From: Saururus chinensis
Lineage: Eukaryota; Streptophyta; Magnoliopsida; Piperales; Saururaceae
Length of the DNA: 64,000 nt
Assembly: GCA_035235625.1 (NCBI GenBank)
Contig: CP141144.1
Coordinates: 34,966,014 to 35,030,013 of the forward strand
Direction: 5' to 3'
Shown: positions 12,855 through 24,600 of the stretch, piece after piece
Layout of the letters: the number at the start of each line of letters is the position of its first letter
Numbering within the stretch: the first letter of the stretch is position 1
The notes under the pieces: model-generated
What the model saw: only the letters and a program-made list of their open reading frames with translations
Databases searched by the model: none
What the model was told of the DNA's origin: nothing
Program-made: the position numbers and the translations under genes

Positions 12855-14841
12855 CTACGGCAAGTCCTCCTGTACCACGTCCACCGACGCCCGCTGCTTC
12901 AAGAGGAGTCCTTGCGATGCAAACCTGAAGAAGGACCCCGTTGCCTGAGCAGAAAGAAGAGTGCTAGGCTGAGAGCCCCGGAGACGTACCCGCTGTCCAT
13001 GCAATGCGAAATCTATCACCAAGTCCTTAAAGTTCCAGAGAACGTCCCCAAGCTCCTGGAGCCACTGAACCCCTAGCACCACATCCGCCCCTTTTGTGGG
13101 CAGTAGAAAAAGATCTGTCATGAATGTATGGCCTTGAATGGAGAGTGCTACCTGAGTACAAACGCCTGCGCTCCGGAGGTGCTTGCCGTCATCGATAAAC
13201 ACATCGAAGGGCGCCGAGTTGGATACGAAGCAGCCTAGGCGCTGGGCGACTTTGTCATTGATGAAGTTGTGAGTAGACCCACTGTCAATTAGAATAGCCA
13301 CCTGTTGCCGCTTGAGATAACCCTGTACACACATTGCGCGCAGAGTGAATGCCCCGGAGAAGGCATGAACAGAAATCTCTGGCAGCGTCGCATCATAGTG
13401 AACTGAGTCAGACCCATCCACCACCTCCCTATCGTCATCGACCTCCTCCAACAACAGACTGCCCTTGACGGAACAACGATGCCCCGAAACGAACTTCTCA
13501 TCATAGCAAAAACAAAGCCCCTTTGTACGGTGTTCCTCCATTTGGGCGGGAGTAAGACGGCGGACAATCGGGCCAGACAGGGGGTTTTGTTGGCCAAGGC
13601 GGCCAGCAGCTGGATTGTTGGCTGGAATGGCACTTGGGGAAGCAAGTCCAGTAGGCCTCGGAAAGGTGCCAAGCCGACCCCCACGCCGTTGGCGGTTCAG
13701 TTTCTCTTCTTCGATACGTGCGTGGCGCACCACATCCCGCATGCTAGCACAAGGAAAATGTCGCATCTCTTCAGAAATCTCTGGTTTGAGCCCTCTCTTG
13801 AACGTGCCCACCAAGGCTGCCACCGGCCAGTTAGGTAGTCGGTTGGCCACCTTCATGAACTCCGTATAATAGGCTCTGACGATGGATGTCTGTCGCAGAG
13901 AAGAGAGCATCTCATTGAAGTCTTGGAACTCATTCGGGCCGAACTGGATGCATAATTCATCAGAGAAGGCGGCCCAAGTGGGGTAGTGCACCTCCTTCTC
14001 AAAGCTCTGGAACCATACCGAAGCATCTCCATCTAGGTGGAAGGCTGTTATGCGCAGTCGTTCAGCCTCTGAATGTGTTCCCTGGTAGGCAAAAAACTTC
14101 TCCGCCTTGTACAACCATTCAACTGGGTCGTCGTCCCTACTGTAGCGTGGGAACTAAAGGCGGGCCAAACGGGGTTCTGCTCCTCCCTGAGGACCACCGC
14201 GAGGGCCTTTAAGGTCATCCCAATCTTCATCCATCTCTGGAAGCAAGTTTCGAGGAGGAGGCACCATTGGGGTATTCGGCGAACACCTAGCGCGCCTCGT
14301 GGTGGCTAGGCCGAACGTCCCCCATCAGCAGGTGGAGCAGCCTGCCCAGCATACAGGGGGTGTAAGGCTGACGTACCTCCCTATCTAGCATGGCCGGAAG
14401 ACCAATAGTGAATGGCGCTATCATAGAGGCATTTGCCCAAACACCTGGCGGGCCTCGCGAAACCCAGGCCTGGTGTCCCCCTTCCACAGGCACTTTTGCT
14501 GGTCCAATGGTTAGGGGAACATAGGACTGCCATGTCTCCCTCTCCGCCGTGTCTGTAGGAACAGGGGTGTGTCCGTTCTGTCCTTGAGAAGAATCCCCCA
14601 GTTCCATAACGGCTTCCTGGGTCCGGACGCCATTGTTTACTGAAGGCGCTGCCTGGTTGGACGTCAATTTGTCCACTCTGGTGGTCAATACTTGCACTGT
14701 GGCGACAAGTTGTTTGAGCGTGGTATCCTCCACAGTAGCCGGAATGACCATGGAAGCGGGTAAGGAACTGTCCGCTGAAACCTCCATCTCCTTCGTAGGC
14801 TGAGTTTCAGGAGCGACAACCACTTGTTTCCCTCTTGCCAT
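12855..14841 (-). mobile_element. gag and protease region of the Reina-type element
   Basis: The gag start (MARGKQVVVAPE) lies about 30 bases inside the 5' LTR. A retrotransposon gag core follows at about 13.8-14.1 kb (DGDASVWFQSFEKEVHYPTW). A retroviral-type aspartic protease segment with LIDSGSTHNFI is near 13.29 kb. Gag would form the particle and the protease would process the polyprotein. The region carries breaks. Confidence 0.8.
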
Positions 14842-14871
14842 GGTTGGGGAACGATAGAGCTCCGATTCCAA

Positions 14872-15213
14872 TGATGTGCCTTGAGTAGGCACAATCGGTA
14901 CAGGACGTTCTACGCAGGAGAGAGAGGAAGGGAAAGTAATAAAATAACAAGAACTAACTGATATTCATCGTGCCGCCCCAAGGAGGAAGACGACCCCCTT
15001 ATGGGGAGTCGCGCCCACCCCCATCCTTAGGACCGGTGCCGCTAGTGGGCCCAACTATGTCATGGCCCACTAGCGCGCCTTAACCAGTTCGATTACAATA
15101 ATAATGCCGTTCTACGGCTGATTCAAGGGAAACTAGCCTAAGGTACTGAAATAAATAATAGTCTAAAGTACTCAAATAAAGACAAGTAGTGCATCAAGTG
15201 TACATGCACAACA
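14872..15213 (-). repeat. 5' LTR of the Reina-type element
   Basis: A 342-bp LTR matching 9,791-10,129 over its whole length with roughly twenty differences by eye. It is immediately followed on the plus strand by the target duplication TAGTT. Confidence 0.9.
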
Positions 15214-15760
15214 TAGTTCTTTAGGTAGTTGTCCTTGAATCTATCCAACATATTTGATGCCATGTGACAGATGCAATATCCCTAGTGTGTAGATGAGAAA
15301 AATTGCTTAGAAACATTTTCCAAGCCCTTTTGTCTATTAGAAACGATTGTATCCAACTTGGTTAGAGGGTCAGAAAATAGATGATTTCTAAGCAACTCAA
15401 GAAACTAGCACCATGTTTTCTTGCACTCGTTCTCAACCACTGCAAATGCGACAGACAATATATTATTGTTCCCATCCAGTGTAGTTGCTATCAATAGTTT
15501 TCTAGGATATTTTTCATTTAAGAAAGTTGCATCTACCATTAGCAACGACCTCAATGTTGTTCTGAAAGCTCTCGCAACCTGACCAATCATCCAAAATACT
15601 CTTTTGAAACCGTACTCACCTATAGGTTCGGGAATATCACATGATCTTACTACAACAACTACACTTCCTAGATTTATATATTCTATCTGCTTTCCATAAG
15701 CAAGAAGTATGTGGTAGGATTCATCTGGGTCCCCATCTATTAAATCAGCCAGTGCTTCAC

Positions 15761-16011
15761 CTGCACGACCAAATACAGTTTAATAAAGGTTATACGATAG
15801 GTGCATTCATCGTGTTCCTGATCATACGACATCAGTTTTAGTTGTGAGATCGTAAACCATGACTGATTACTCATCATGTTCATGTTAAAATGATATTTAT
15901 GTAAGTCATGTGAAACCAAAATGAAAGTGTATTATTAGCATGTGATTGATAACACGATAGACTAACATATCGTGTTACTGAATAAATGCTTCAATTAGTC
16001 TCATACATTAC
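15761..16011 (-). other. Inferred MULE intron B (ATCGTGT-rich)
   Basis: A well-supported GT-AG intron of 251 bp. Joining the flanks on the minus strand gives KKCWHVGEALADLIDGDPDE, which fits the MULE family consensus before the catalytic domain. The interval holds ATCGTGT at 15,809 and 15,969 and its complement at 15,952. The last two form a perfect 10-bp inverted repeat (TAACACGATA...TATCGTGTTA) with an 8-bp loop. Confidence 0.75.
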
Positions 16012-16796
16012 CTACATGCCAACATTTCTTGTAGTTCATAATCATGCCCCAGTGTTTCGAAATATGATTTGCTATGCTCTTAGGAGTAATGTCTACTGAC
16101 TCTTTAAATAGGCCATAATATTTTCTCACAATCCAAAGGTACGATGCTGGGGTATGGTCAGTTGACTTCCTTTGGGTTTCACATGAATGGTTTGATACTA
16201 ACCTCGTGATAGTGACATGCTCTCCTATATGTAAAGCCCTTATGCACTAGTTACAAGAATGATTGGAGCACTTTGCGGTGTATGTATTCTTGTTTTCATC
16301 CACAACACGGTATGTATAATTTGCCTTTACTACTAAATCAATCAAGGCTCTCTTAAAGTGCAATTGGCTAAGAAAATGTGCACCCAATTCGAGGGGATTC
16401 TAGTAATCCTTTGCTTGCAAACTGCCTCACATTCACCAATATTCAGTTCCAACAGGTTTAAATCATCAATTATCTCCCACCCTCCACCTCAACGTCGGTG
16501 TTACTGGGGGCCTCATTATTTTCAAATTCTTCATGATCAGACATACTTTTTATGTCAACTATATCATTACAATTCCACTGATCGTCACCCCACATTTCTT
16601 CAAATTCTTCACCATTGCAATTACAAGGGCTATATGTAGGTTCATAGGTTGCAAATGAAGTCCTTGTCGCACCATCATTGGTGACAATTCCTTTGATCTA
16701 TTTTGATTGACTTCTATCCCAGGTTCTGTAGTCATTGGATTGGTGAAAGCAGGTTGACATGGATTTGTTGAGGGCAAGTTTCTTGGTTCTCCCAAA

Positions 16797-17060
16797 CTGC
16801 ATTGCATATTATTGTGTTAAAAAAATGCGACATAACTCTACATCGTGTATTCGGTTACATGCTTACAATTCAATTAGTGTTACTGAAACTACAATATGAA
16901 TGCATGTCATGTTATTACATCTACATTGAAAATCATTATTTATATATTTCATGTGTATATCGTATCATTACTAATACGATATTTATAAATCGTGTTTCTT
17001 TCTTCACACAATATGATTTGATCATAACACGATATAATCTATATCATGTGCTCGAGTACA
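16797..17060 (-). other. Inferred MULE intron A (ATCGTGT-rich)
   Basis: The acceptor (minus strand tatgcaatgcag) ends at 16,797. The donor near 17,060 is uncertain among several GT positions. The interval is AT-rich, has no long open frame on the minus strand and holds ATCGTGT at 16,842 and 16,988 and its complement at 17,027. Related ATCGTA words occur near 16,958-16,980. Confidence 0.5.
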
Positions 17061-17609
17061 CAGTAGAGATCAATCTTGCGTATTTTAAAGTTTCATTGTT
17101 ACTTGACAGTTTCAAACGTGAATTGTGTTTCATTGACTCTAGTTTAAAATCTGACATTAGAGCTAGCTGAGCCATTACAATCGGTGTTTTAGCTTCATTG
17201 ACTACCTGGTTCCTTTCTACGGATGGTGACATATCACCATTGTTAGGCTCTTTCATCTCAGCATACAATGATAACAACTCCTTATTTACCTTTTTATGAA
17301 TGGAGAACACTTATTGCAGGTCCTCATCATCTTCTAATTTATATATCATGGATGATTGTGACGATGAAATTAAATCTTCAAAGTGACAATATTATTGATG
17401 GTAAGTCGTGCTTTCACTTGAAGCAGCAGCTCCTTGAACCTTACGGGCGGATTAATATTCATCAACTTTGCCTTTTCACCTATATACACACCATCATTGC
17501 CTACCTCTCTGTTGTAATATATACAAATACCGATCCTATCCATAATTGGTGTGAAATGATGATCGAATCCACAAAAATGCAGCATTTGGAGACCTCAAAC
17601 AACTTCTAG

Positions 17610-20520
17610 GATGTCAAAAAATAATTTTTTAATGAACTACGAATCTCGCCGGAGAGTCGCTACCAGTCATCTCCCGCCGGCGACTTCATCTATTATAAGA
17701 TATGAGATAGTGGGAAACCTAAGGGCAGTTTTGTCCATAAATAGGTTATATGTCATTTGCATTCAAAATTTAGGGATTATGAAATTTTTGATTCTTCAAC
17801 CAAGCAATATAGAAAAATCTCTTTTAAAATATACAAAACTGAAATAAAGTAAGAGCTGTTTTTGAGATTGAAATAAAATTTGTCCAAATAAGAAAAAAAT
17901 ATTGTTCTAATGATCATGTGGAAAAAATGGGAGGAGGATGATTTCTTGAGATGGAATCCAGCTTTTGTTCCCGGGTAGGTGACCACCATGCTCCCTACCT
18001 ACCAATGTGAAAAACATGCCTCTATGCCCAACAACATTGTTCACTTAGCGTCTCCTTCATTATAACGAGATAGTTTTGACCAAATTTGCACGACATTAAA
18101 AACAACTAATCCTATACATCAGAGTTAATGTCTGTTCCTCTCTTTCGTTCATTGCTCTTATCCATTTTTGCTACACAAGCTGCTGCTCGTTTAAAGCATG
18201 GGAATTTTTTGTTGTAGAGGCGTACTGCTTGATGATGGGTCCTATTATTCATTTTCCTCCCACGTTTTGTGGATGCCTCAGCTAACTTAATATCTTATAG
18301 CAAGGCCGCCAACCCATGTTCTTAATCTTTTAAGAAGATGACTCATAGCTAGTGGGCAAACAGGTTATAAAGGGTTAGGCATTTTAGGGAATTGCCCTTC
18401 GCCGCTGCCACTATTTGCCATCCGCCGTCACTGTCGCCACCATTGTCTATCCTCTGTCATCGCCATCGCCATCCACTATTGGCCACATCAATGCTACCAC
18501 ACCTTGATCTTCCGTTATAGCCCATTAGCATAATCACCACCAGGTATCTCTTAATCACTTTTCTTCTTACAACTCCTAACATCCAAATGTTTTATCTAAA
18601 ACTTTTTTTTATAAAAAAACTGCTCATTTTGAGCCTATATTAATAGTTCAATTTGGCAAACAAGTTAATTTATATTAATAACTTTATTTTATTCAATTTA
18701 AGTAATTAAAGTACTTATAAAAGAATATTATAAGTATATTTTCTCTTCTCTTATATATAAATTTCACCGAATAAAAAACACTACTTTTCTAAACGTAACT
18801 ATTAATACAAAATTTTTACATTTAGAAAAATCACTATTTTTCTATTGCTCAAGCTTCTAAATTTATTGACTTGGCAAATCAAAACCAAGGCTAGAGAGAA
18901 GGAATGAACTCGACCTATTCCTTCCACAAGCTGTCCGTAACTAGGCGGAGTAAGGTGCCAAATGTTCGCCGTAGAAGAGGAAAAATTAAATTTAAGGGTC
19001 ATGGGCGGCGGTGGGTGGAGATGGAAGGCATGAATGACTTTGATTAGTCTTTCCATTAACAATCCAGTTGTACTTTCCTGTCCATATTACTTCTCATTGG
19101 CCATTCACACTTATTCAACAGCATATCTATTTAAACAAAGATTCAACATAGTTATCCATACAAAATGAACGTATCTCAACTAGCTAGCCTTGTAAGGTCA
19201 AATTGTAATTCATTGTTCTTAAAAAGGTTGTGAAGGCTTCATAGGAAAACAGGTTGATTCTAGGCGATGACTTCTTTCATGAAAACTTTTCCATTATGGC
19301 ACTGGTTTCTTTCTTTCTTTATTTTGATAAAGGTATTAGTTTTTGAAGCGTGTCTAGGTTCTTAGGATAATTACGCCTAAATTAATTTTTTTGAAAAAAA
19401 AGTCAAAGTGCTTTGGAAGATGCCTTGATACCTTATGCCTGGGTGAGTGGCTAGCTTCCTTTATCTTATTTTTTTTATCTCTTGATTGTCATCTTCCTTT
19501 TTGACACCTTCTATGGTCCAATCATCTTTATCTTCTTCACCACTTTCTCTCTTTCTGTGAGGAATTACCTCTCCTCCACTCTTTTCTTCATTATTTCATC
19601 TCTTTTTCCTGTTTAGCCTAGCCTTTAGCACTATTCTCCTTTCTCATCCACTACACAGATATGGTGTTTCTTTAGTAGGCTCGTTTTATAAAGTGGCCAT
19701 ATATTTATATTTTAATATTTTTGTTAAAAAATTTTTTTAGGACGTAGAAGCTTCTCATTATTGGTCACCTAACCTTCGTCGTGAAAAGTCATATTACATA
19801 TGTCTTTTTGTTGGTTAGTTTGAGATTATTTTTACTTTTCTAATTTAAAGGGGTCGACATCGTACGATTTGGGTTCAAATGGTTGTGAAGCACTCACATA
19901 TGATTTAGCGTGAACTGTGAATGTCTATTGAGTCCAAATTGGTTGGTCGTAGGATCAGGCTGGTCATATATTCATCATCCACCATGTGTTTATTTTTAAT
20001 TATTAAATATTTTTTAATAAATTTTTTTTAATAATAGGTATATAACTAGAGCAATTACTCTAACTATACGACTAAATAATCTAAATTTATGAATATAAAT
20101 CTTAAAAATAAAAATAATATTAACAAAATATAAACCTTTGTTCGACGCGGCGACAAGAGAGTATTGGCTTTTAGAGCTGTGATGAGGCATCTTTATTTAT
20201 TGCAAACTTAAGATAGTTTAAGATACTACAACAATGACACTTATTTATACTTTTAAATAAAAATACTTACTTTTTTTTTAGGGTTTCAAGTTCTAATATT
20301 TTTAACGTAAATCTAACGCAGAGAATAAATTAAGTTTTTTTAAGATTCAAATAAAATAGTTTTAGATTTAATTCTAAGGTTAAAGCTTTTAGATTTAATT
20401 TAAAAAATAAAGGCAGGCTTTGTTTTCGGATAATGACAAGTTCTTTGGTGACAAAAGGGCATTTTCGCCACCCAAAATTAATGACAATTTTGTAGAAAAA
20501 AAATCCTCTTAAAATAACGA
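17610..20520. other. AT-rich intergenic spacer
   Basis: No supported gene. Low-complexity A/T tracts dominate. A GC-rich CCATCGCC-like cluster lies near 18.40-18.48 kb. A short minus-strand open segment (about 18,289 to 18,113, 56 codons, basic, containing KRGRKMNNRTHHQAV and ending in a stop) is the only stretch that looks at all coding. I do not recognise it, and it has no obvious start or splice partner. It lies just beyond the 5' side of the MULE gene and could be a decayed exon. Confidence 0.5.
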
Positions 20521-21267
20521 AGCCACCATGCACTTTCCACGATGGGGTTGAAACGTTACATCAGTCCGGCCAGACGCAGCACACGAAAGCCAGTCGAAAG
20601 ATAGCCCCGCACCGAAAAGACAAGAATATCCATTGGCGGCCCGGAAAGGCACACCCCCCCAAAAGTCCACTAGGGGGATATGCTCGTCATTATCATAAAA
20701 GATAGACGGATAAGGTTCTCCCTGTCTTCCTCCAAACACTTCTAGAAATAAAACGTGTGCCTTTTTCCCGCACGTATCTTCTTTTGTCCCAAACTGGTGG
20801 CATTAGCCGACGCGTCGTTCGCCGATTCGCCAGAACCAGTCCCGTTGGCACGTTCCTGCCGAGCCTCGGAAGCTCTCGTTTGGCGCCGACGTGGTCGTGG
20901 TGCCAGCTAGCACGGCCGACCTTATCCTCTTTTTATTCCTCCTTCCTCTTTTTTATTCCTTAATTTTCATTTCCATTAATTAATTAATTAATTATAATGT
21001 CTCGTTACCATTTTTTTAAATATTTTTTCCCGTCTGCCGCTCCGCGTCTGTTTTTTTTCTCAGTTTCTTGAATACATTTATTTAAAAAAAAATTGAAGTT
21101 TTCTTCTGTACGCTGGATACAGAGGTGCGGGGAAGACGAGGGGACGGCGAAAGGCGTGTTGGGCGATCCGGAACCCTAGATTCTCCATTGCAGGGCGTTC
21201 TGGGCGATCGACGAAATCTTCCGTCTTCTGATTCTGAGCCGTGGAGACGGCTTCGTTTTACGATCCG
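20521..21267 (+). promoter_or_regulatory. Putative promoter and first leader exon of the TPS gene
   Basis: Sequence changes from AT-rich spacer to a GC- and CpG-richer block (about 20,520-20,930, with cgacgcgtcgttcgccg near 20.81 kb), then pyrimidine-rich stretches (cctctttttattcctccttc) and an (ATTA)n microsatellite at about 20,973-20,990. This composition shift just upstream of an intact gene fits a promoter. No single TATA box or start site can be fixed. A strong donor (cgatccg|gtaagt) at 21,268 suggests that the non-coding first exon ends there. Confidence 0.45.
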
Positions 21268-21585
21268 GTAAGTTTTCATTTGTTCCCATTTCTGTCTTCC
21301 GTTTCTTTCCGTTTGTGCTTCTTGATCTTGATCTTGGAGACAATACTGCAGGAATTAGGGTTTCCGTCTTATTTCATTCGTGCGTGCGGCGAATTCACGT
21401 TTGTGTGTTGTTTTTTTTTTTTTTGTCTTTTTGCGTTTGGTGTTTGCCAGGGCGAAAGTATTGTTCCCATCAGTTTTTGGGCGTTTCTTGGATCTGTGAC
21501 GTGCTGCTTATTGGTAGCAGGATTGGTGGGGACTTTGTTGGTTGAATAGGATAAGGGGATTTTCGAAGTGATTGAGTTTCTGTAG
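21268..21585 (+). other. Probable 5'-leader intron of the TPS gene
   Basis: The donor gtaagt at 21,268 and an acceptor ttctgtag at 21,585, with a long T tract near 21,413-21,424, outline a 318-bp intron ending 28 bases before the ATG. Class II TPS genes commonly have an intron in the leader. Earlier AG sites (near 21,352 or 21,451) are alternatives. Open frames crossing this interval are therefore probably not translated. Confidence 0.5.
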
Positions 21586-21613
21586 GGTTTGTGGTTTTGG
21601 ATTGGTGGGGAGA

Positions 21614-24600
21614 ATGTTGTCGAGATCGTACACCAATTTGCTCGATCTGGCGTCTGGGAATTTCCCGGCGATGACGCGGAGCGGACGCCGGATGCCCCGG
21701 GTGATGACAGTTCCAGGGATCATCTCAGAGATGGACGATGACCAGGCAAACAGCGTCTCGTCCGACGTTCCATCGTCAGTCACGCAGGACCGGATAATTA
21801 TTGTTGCCAACCAGCTACCCGTGAAGGCTAAGCGCCGGGTGGATAACAAGGGATGGAGCTTTAGTTGGGACGAGGATTCATTGTTGCTGCAGCTGAAGGA
21901 TGGGCTGCCAGATGACATGGAAGTGATCTATGTCGGGTGCTTGAGGGCCGAAGTTGACCCAAATGAGGAAGATGACGTCTCACAGGTTTTGTTAGAGAAA
22001 TTCAAGTGCGTACCGGCATTCCTGCCCCCTGATATTTTCACAAAGTACTATCATGGGTTTTGTAAGCAGCAGTTGTGGCCGCTGTTCCATTACATGCTCC
22101 CCTTTTCGGCTGATCATGGAGGCCGGTTTGACCGATCGCTATGGGAGGCCTATGTTGCTGCCAATAAGATTTTCTCCCAGGTGGTGATTGAGGTGATCAA
22201 TCCGGAGGATGATTACGTTTGGATTCATGACTACCATTTAATGGTGCTCCCCACGTTCTTGAGGAGGCGGTTCAATCGGTTAAGGATGGGATTTTTTCTA
22301 CACAGCCCCTTTCCATCATCGGAGATCTATAGGACTCTGCCTGTCAGAGAAGAGATCCTGAAGGCATTGCTTAATTCGGATTTGATTGGATTCCATACTT
22401 TTGACTATGCACGGCATTTCCTTTCCTGCTGCAGCAGGATGTTGGGTCTGGAGTATCAGTCAAAGAGAGGATATATTGGGTTAGAATACTATGGAAGGAC
22501 GGTTGGGATTAAGATCATGCCAGTCGGTATTCATATGCATCAGTTGGAATCTGTGCTGAGTCTAGCTGATAAAGAGTGGAGGGTCACAGAGCTTAGGCAG
22601 CAGTTTGAGGGGAAGACAGTGTTACTAGGCGTAGATGATATGGATATCTTTAAGGGGATTAATTTGAAGATATTGGCCATGGAACAGATGCTAAAGCAGC
22701 ATCCAAAATGGCAAGGGAGAGCTGTCTTAATTCAGATTGCAAACCCTGCTAGAGGTAGGGGTAGAGACCTGGAAGAGATTCAAGCTGAAATAGATGAAAG
22801 CTGTCTGAGGATCAATCAGGAATTTGGACGGCCAGGTTATCAGCCTATCGTGTTTATAGATCGACCTGTGTCAGTCAATGAAAGGATTGCTTTCTACACA
22901 ATTGCCGAATGTGTGGTTGTCACTGCTGTTAGGGATGGGATGAACCTAACCCCTTACGAATATATCGTGTGCAGGCAAGGATCTTCAGGGTCCGAATCTG
23001 GAAGTGAGTCAAGTGGGCCCAAAAAAAGTATGTTAGTAGTTTCAGAGTTCATTGGGTGCTCACCTTCACTTAGTGGAGCTATCCGGGTTAATCCATGGAA
23101 TATTGAAGCCACAGCTCAAGCAATGAATGAGGCGATATCTTTGGATGAAGCTGAGAAGCAGTTGAGACATGAAAAGCATTATAAGTATGTCAGCACCCAT
23201 GATGTTGCTTATTGGGCACGAAGTTTTATGCAGGATATGGAGAGAACATGCAGGGATCACTTTAGGAGAAGGTGTTGGGGCATAGGGTTTAGCTTTGGCT
23301 TCAGAGTTGTAGCTTTGGATCCTAATTTTAGAAAGTTATCTATAGATGCCATTGTTTCGTCATATGCAAGATCTAAGAACCGGGCAATCATGTTGGACTA
23401 TGATGGAACAGTGATGCCACAAACTTCAATGAACAAAATGCCCAGCGCAGAAGTTATCTCGATTTTAAATATTCTTTGCAGTGATCCCAAAAATGTTGTT
23501 TTTATTGTTAGTGGCAGAGGTAGGCACAGCTTAGGGAAGTGGTTTTCTCCGTGCAAGAAGCTTGGAATCGCTGCTGAGCATGGCTACTTTTTGAGGTAAA
23601 CTTGGACCTTAGTTTTTTGTTTTATCAGTTTTACTTTTAGCAGCTCTAATCTTTTAACTTTTTTAGGTGGTCACGTGATGAGCAATGGGAAATTTGTGGC
23701 CAGAGTACAGATTTTGGGTGGATGCAGATGGCTGAACCTGTGATGAAATTGTATACCGAGAGCACTGATGGTTCATCCATTGAAACCAAAGAGAGTGCGT
23801 TGGTTTGGCACCATCTGGATGCAGATCCTGGGTTTGGATCTGCTCAGGCGAAGGAATTGTTGGATCACTTGGAAAGTGTACTGGCTAACGAACCTGTAGC
23901 TGTGAAGAGTGGGCAGCACATTGTAGAAGTGAAACCTCAGGTATGTTTACGATATACGCTTACAAAGATAAATTACTTTACACAAGAGTAAAAAGTTCTG
24001 TAGTAAATTATAAAAAAGTAAAGAAAAATTGATCCGTAGTAAACATAAACTTAAGTTCTTGAGCCTTTTTTGTGAAAAGGGCAAGGGCTTTCTGCTTTTG
24101 TTGCACATTTTAATTCTGCATTTTCATTGTTTACAGCTAACTCTATTTTTAGATAATCATTAAAAGGGACTGCAGATTTATTTTGTGTTGCATAATGCCG
24201 TGATTCTTAACGTTCTTGTTGAAAATCACTATATTTTTATAAGAATACATATAATATGATGAAAATGATGGTTTTATGTGGTATTCAAAGATGGCTCCTC
24301 TTTGATATATTTGATTTATTAAACTATGTGTTCTTTTGTCATATGGTGAATGTTAATTATGCTTTGCTATTTGATTTATAAGCATAAGTACGGAAATAAA
24401 TTACTCTGCTACTGGAGGGCCTGGTCTAATTGTCAAACTTGCTACCTACTTTTAATTGACTGCAGAGGCTTATACATGAAATAGGAAATGTGAAATCAAG
24501 ATAGTAGAAGTCATCTTATTCTATAGGAGCTGGCTGATCTTTTGTAGTACTATGATGTAGTCAATGTTCACTGTTTGTGTTTTACACTGCTATGTTGAAT

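Larger units (their letters stand above)
9791..15213 (-). mobile_element. Ty3/gypsy chromovirus, Reina-type, near full length
   Basis: A 5.4-kb minus-strand element with short LTRs (9,791-10,129 and 14,872-15,213), flanked by the exact 5-bp target duplication TAGTT (9,786-9,790 and 15,214-15,218). Next to the 5' LTR is a primer-binding site like that for initiator Met tRNA (TGGAATCGGAGCTC), and next to the 3' LTR is a purine-rich tract (ggaagcgtggtggcg on the minus strand). Gag, protease, RT, RNase H, integrase and a C-terminal chromodomain-like segment occur in the Ty3/gypsy order. Short LTRs, total size and the chromodomain point to the Reina clade. The LTRs differ at about 6 percent of positions by eye, which at the often-used grass rate of 1.3e-8 per site per year would be around 2 million years. 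The coding part carries several breaks, so it is a fossil. Confidence 0.9.
8462..17609 (-). mobile_element. Mutator-like element (MULE), split by a chromovirus
   Basis: Minus-strand transposase parts run in family order from about 17.6 kb down to 8.76 kb: N-terminal region, MuDR DNA-binding domain, catalytic domain, SWIM zinc finger and zinc knuckle. Without the inserted retroelement (9,791-15,213) the MULE would span about 3.7 kb of what is visible. I could not define its terminal inverted repeats. On the low side a long-LTR remnant abuts at 8,461, and on the high side the sequence passes into AT-rich spacer. It cannot move autonomously because its transposase gene is disrupted. Confidence 0.8.
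8762..17609 (-). pseudogene. MULE (MuDR-family) transposase gene, interrupted
   Basis: Reading the minus strand: an N-terminal part at about 17,585-17,370 (MDRIGICIYYNREVGNDG); a MuDR DNA-binding domain at about 16,375-16,250 (FKRALIDLVVKANY...YRVVDENKNTYTAKC); KHWGMIMNYKKCW near 16.05 kb; and the MULE catalytic domain at about 15,760-15,250, with LMVDATFLNEKYPRKLL and AFAVVENECKKTW. The gypsy element breaks the gene here. It resumes at 9,785 with ARSMPINRLIEHTKEHMTALF (about 9.59-9.53 kb, first 20 shown here only in part), then a SWIM finger (GLPCKHAIAVI, about 9.06 kb) and a CX2CX4HX4C knuckle (CGACGQLSHNRKQC, 8,767-8,808). The transposase would bind the element's ends and cut them in the nucleus. 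Three introns are inferred. In-frame stops, for example shortly before 9,374, and the large insertion make it a pseudogene. Confidence 0.85.

Noticed and set aside
21241-21549. Frames of 76-102 codons in front of the TPS gene
   Set aside because: They span the probable leader intron with its T tract and would be removed by splicing; no conserved peptide recognised.
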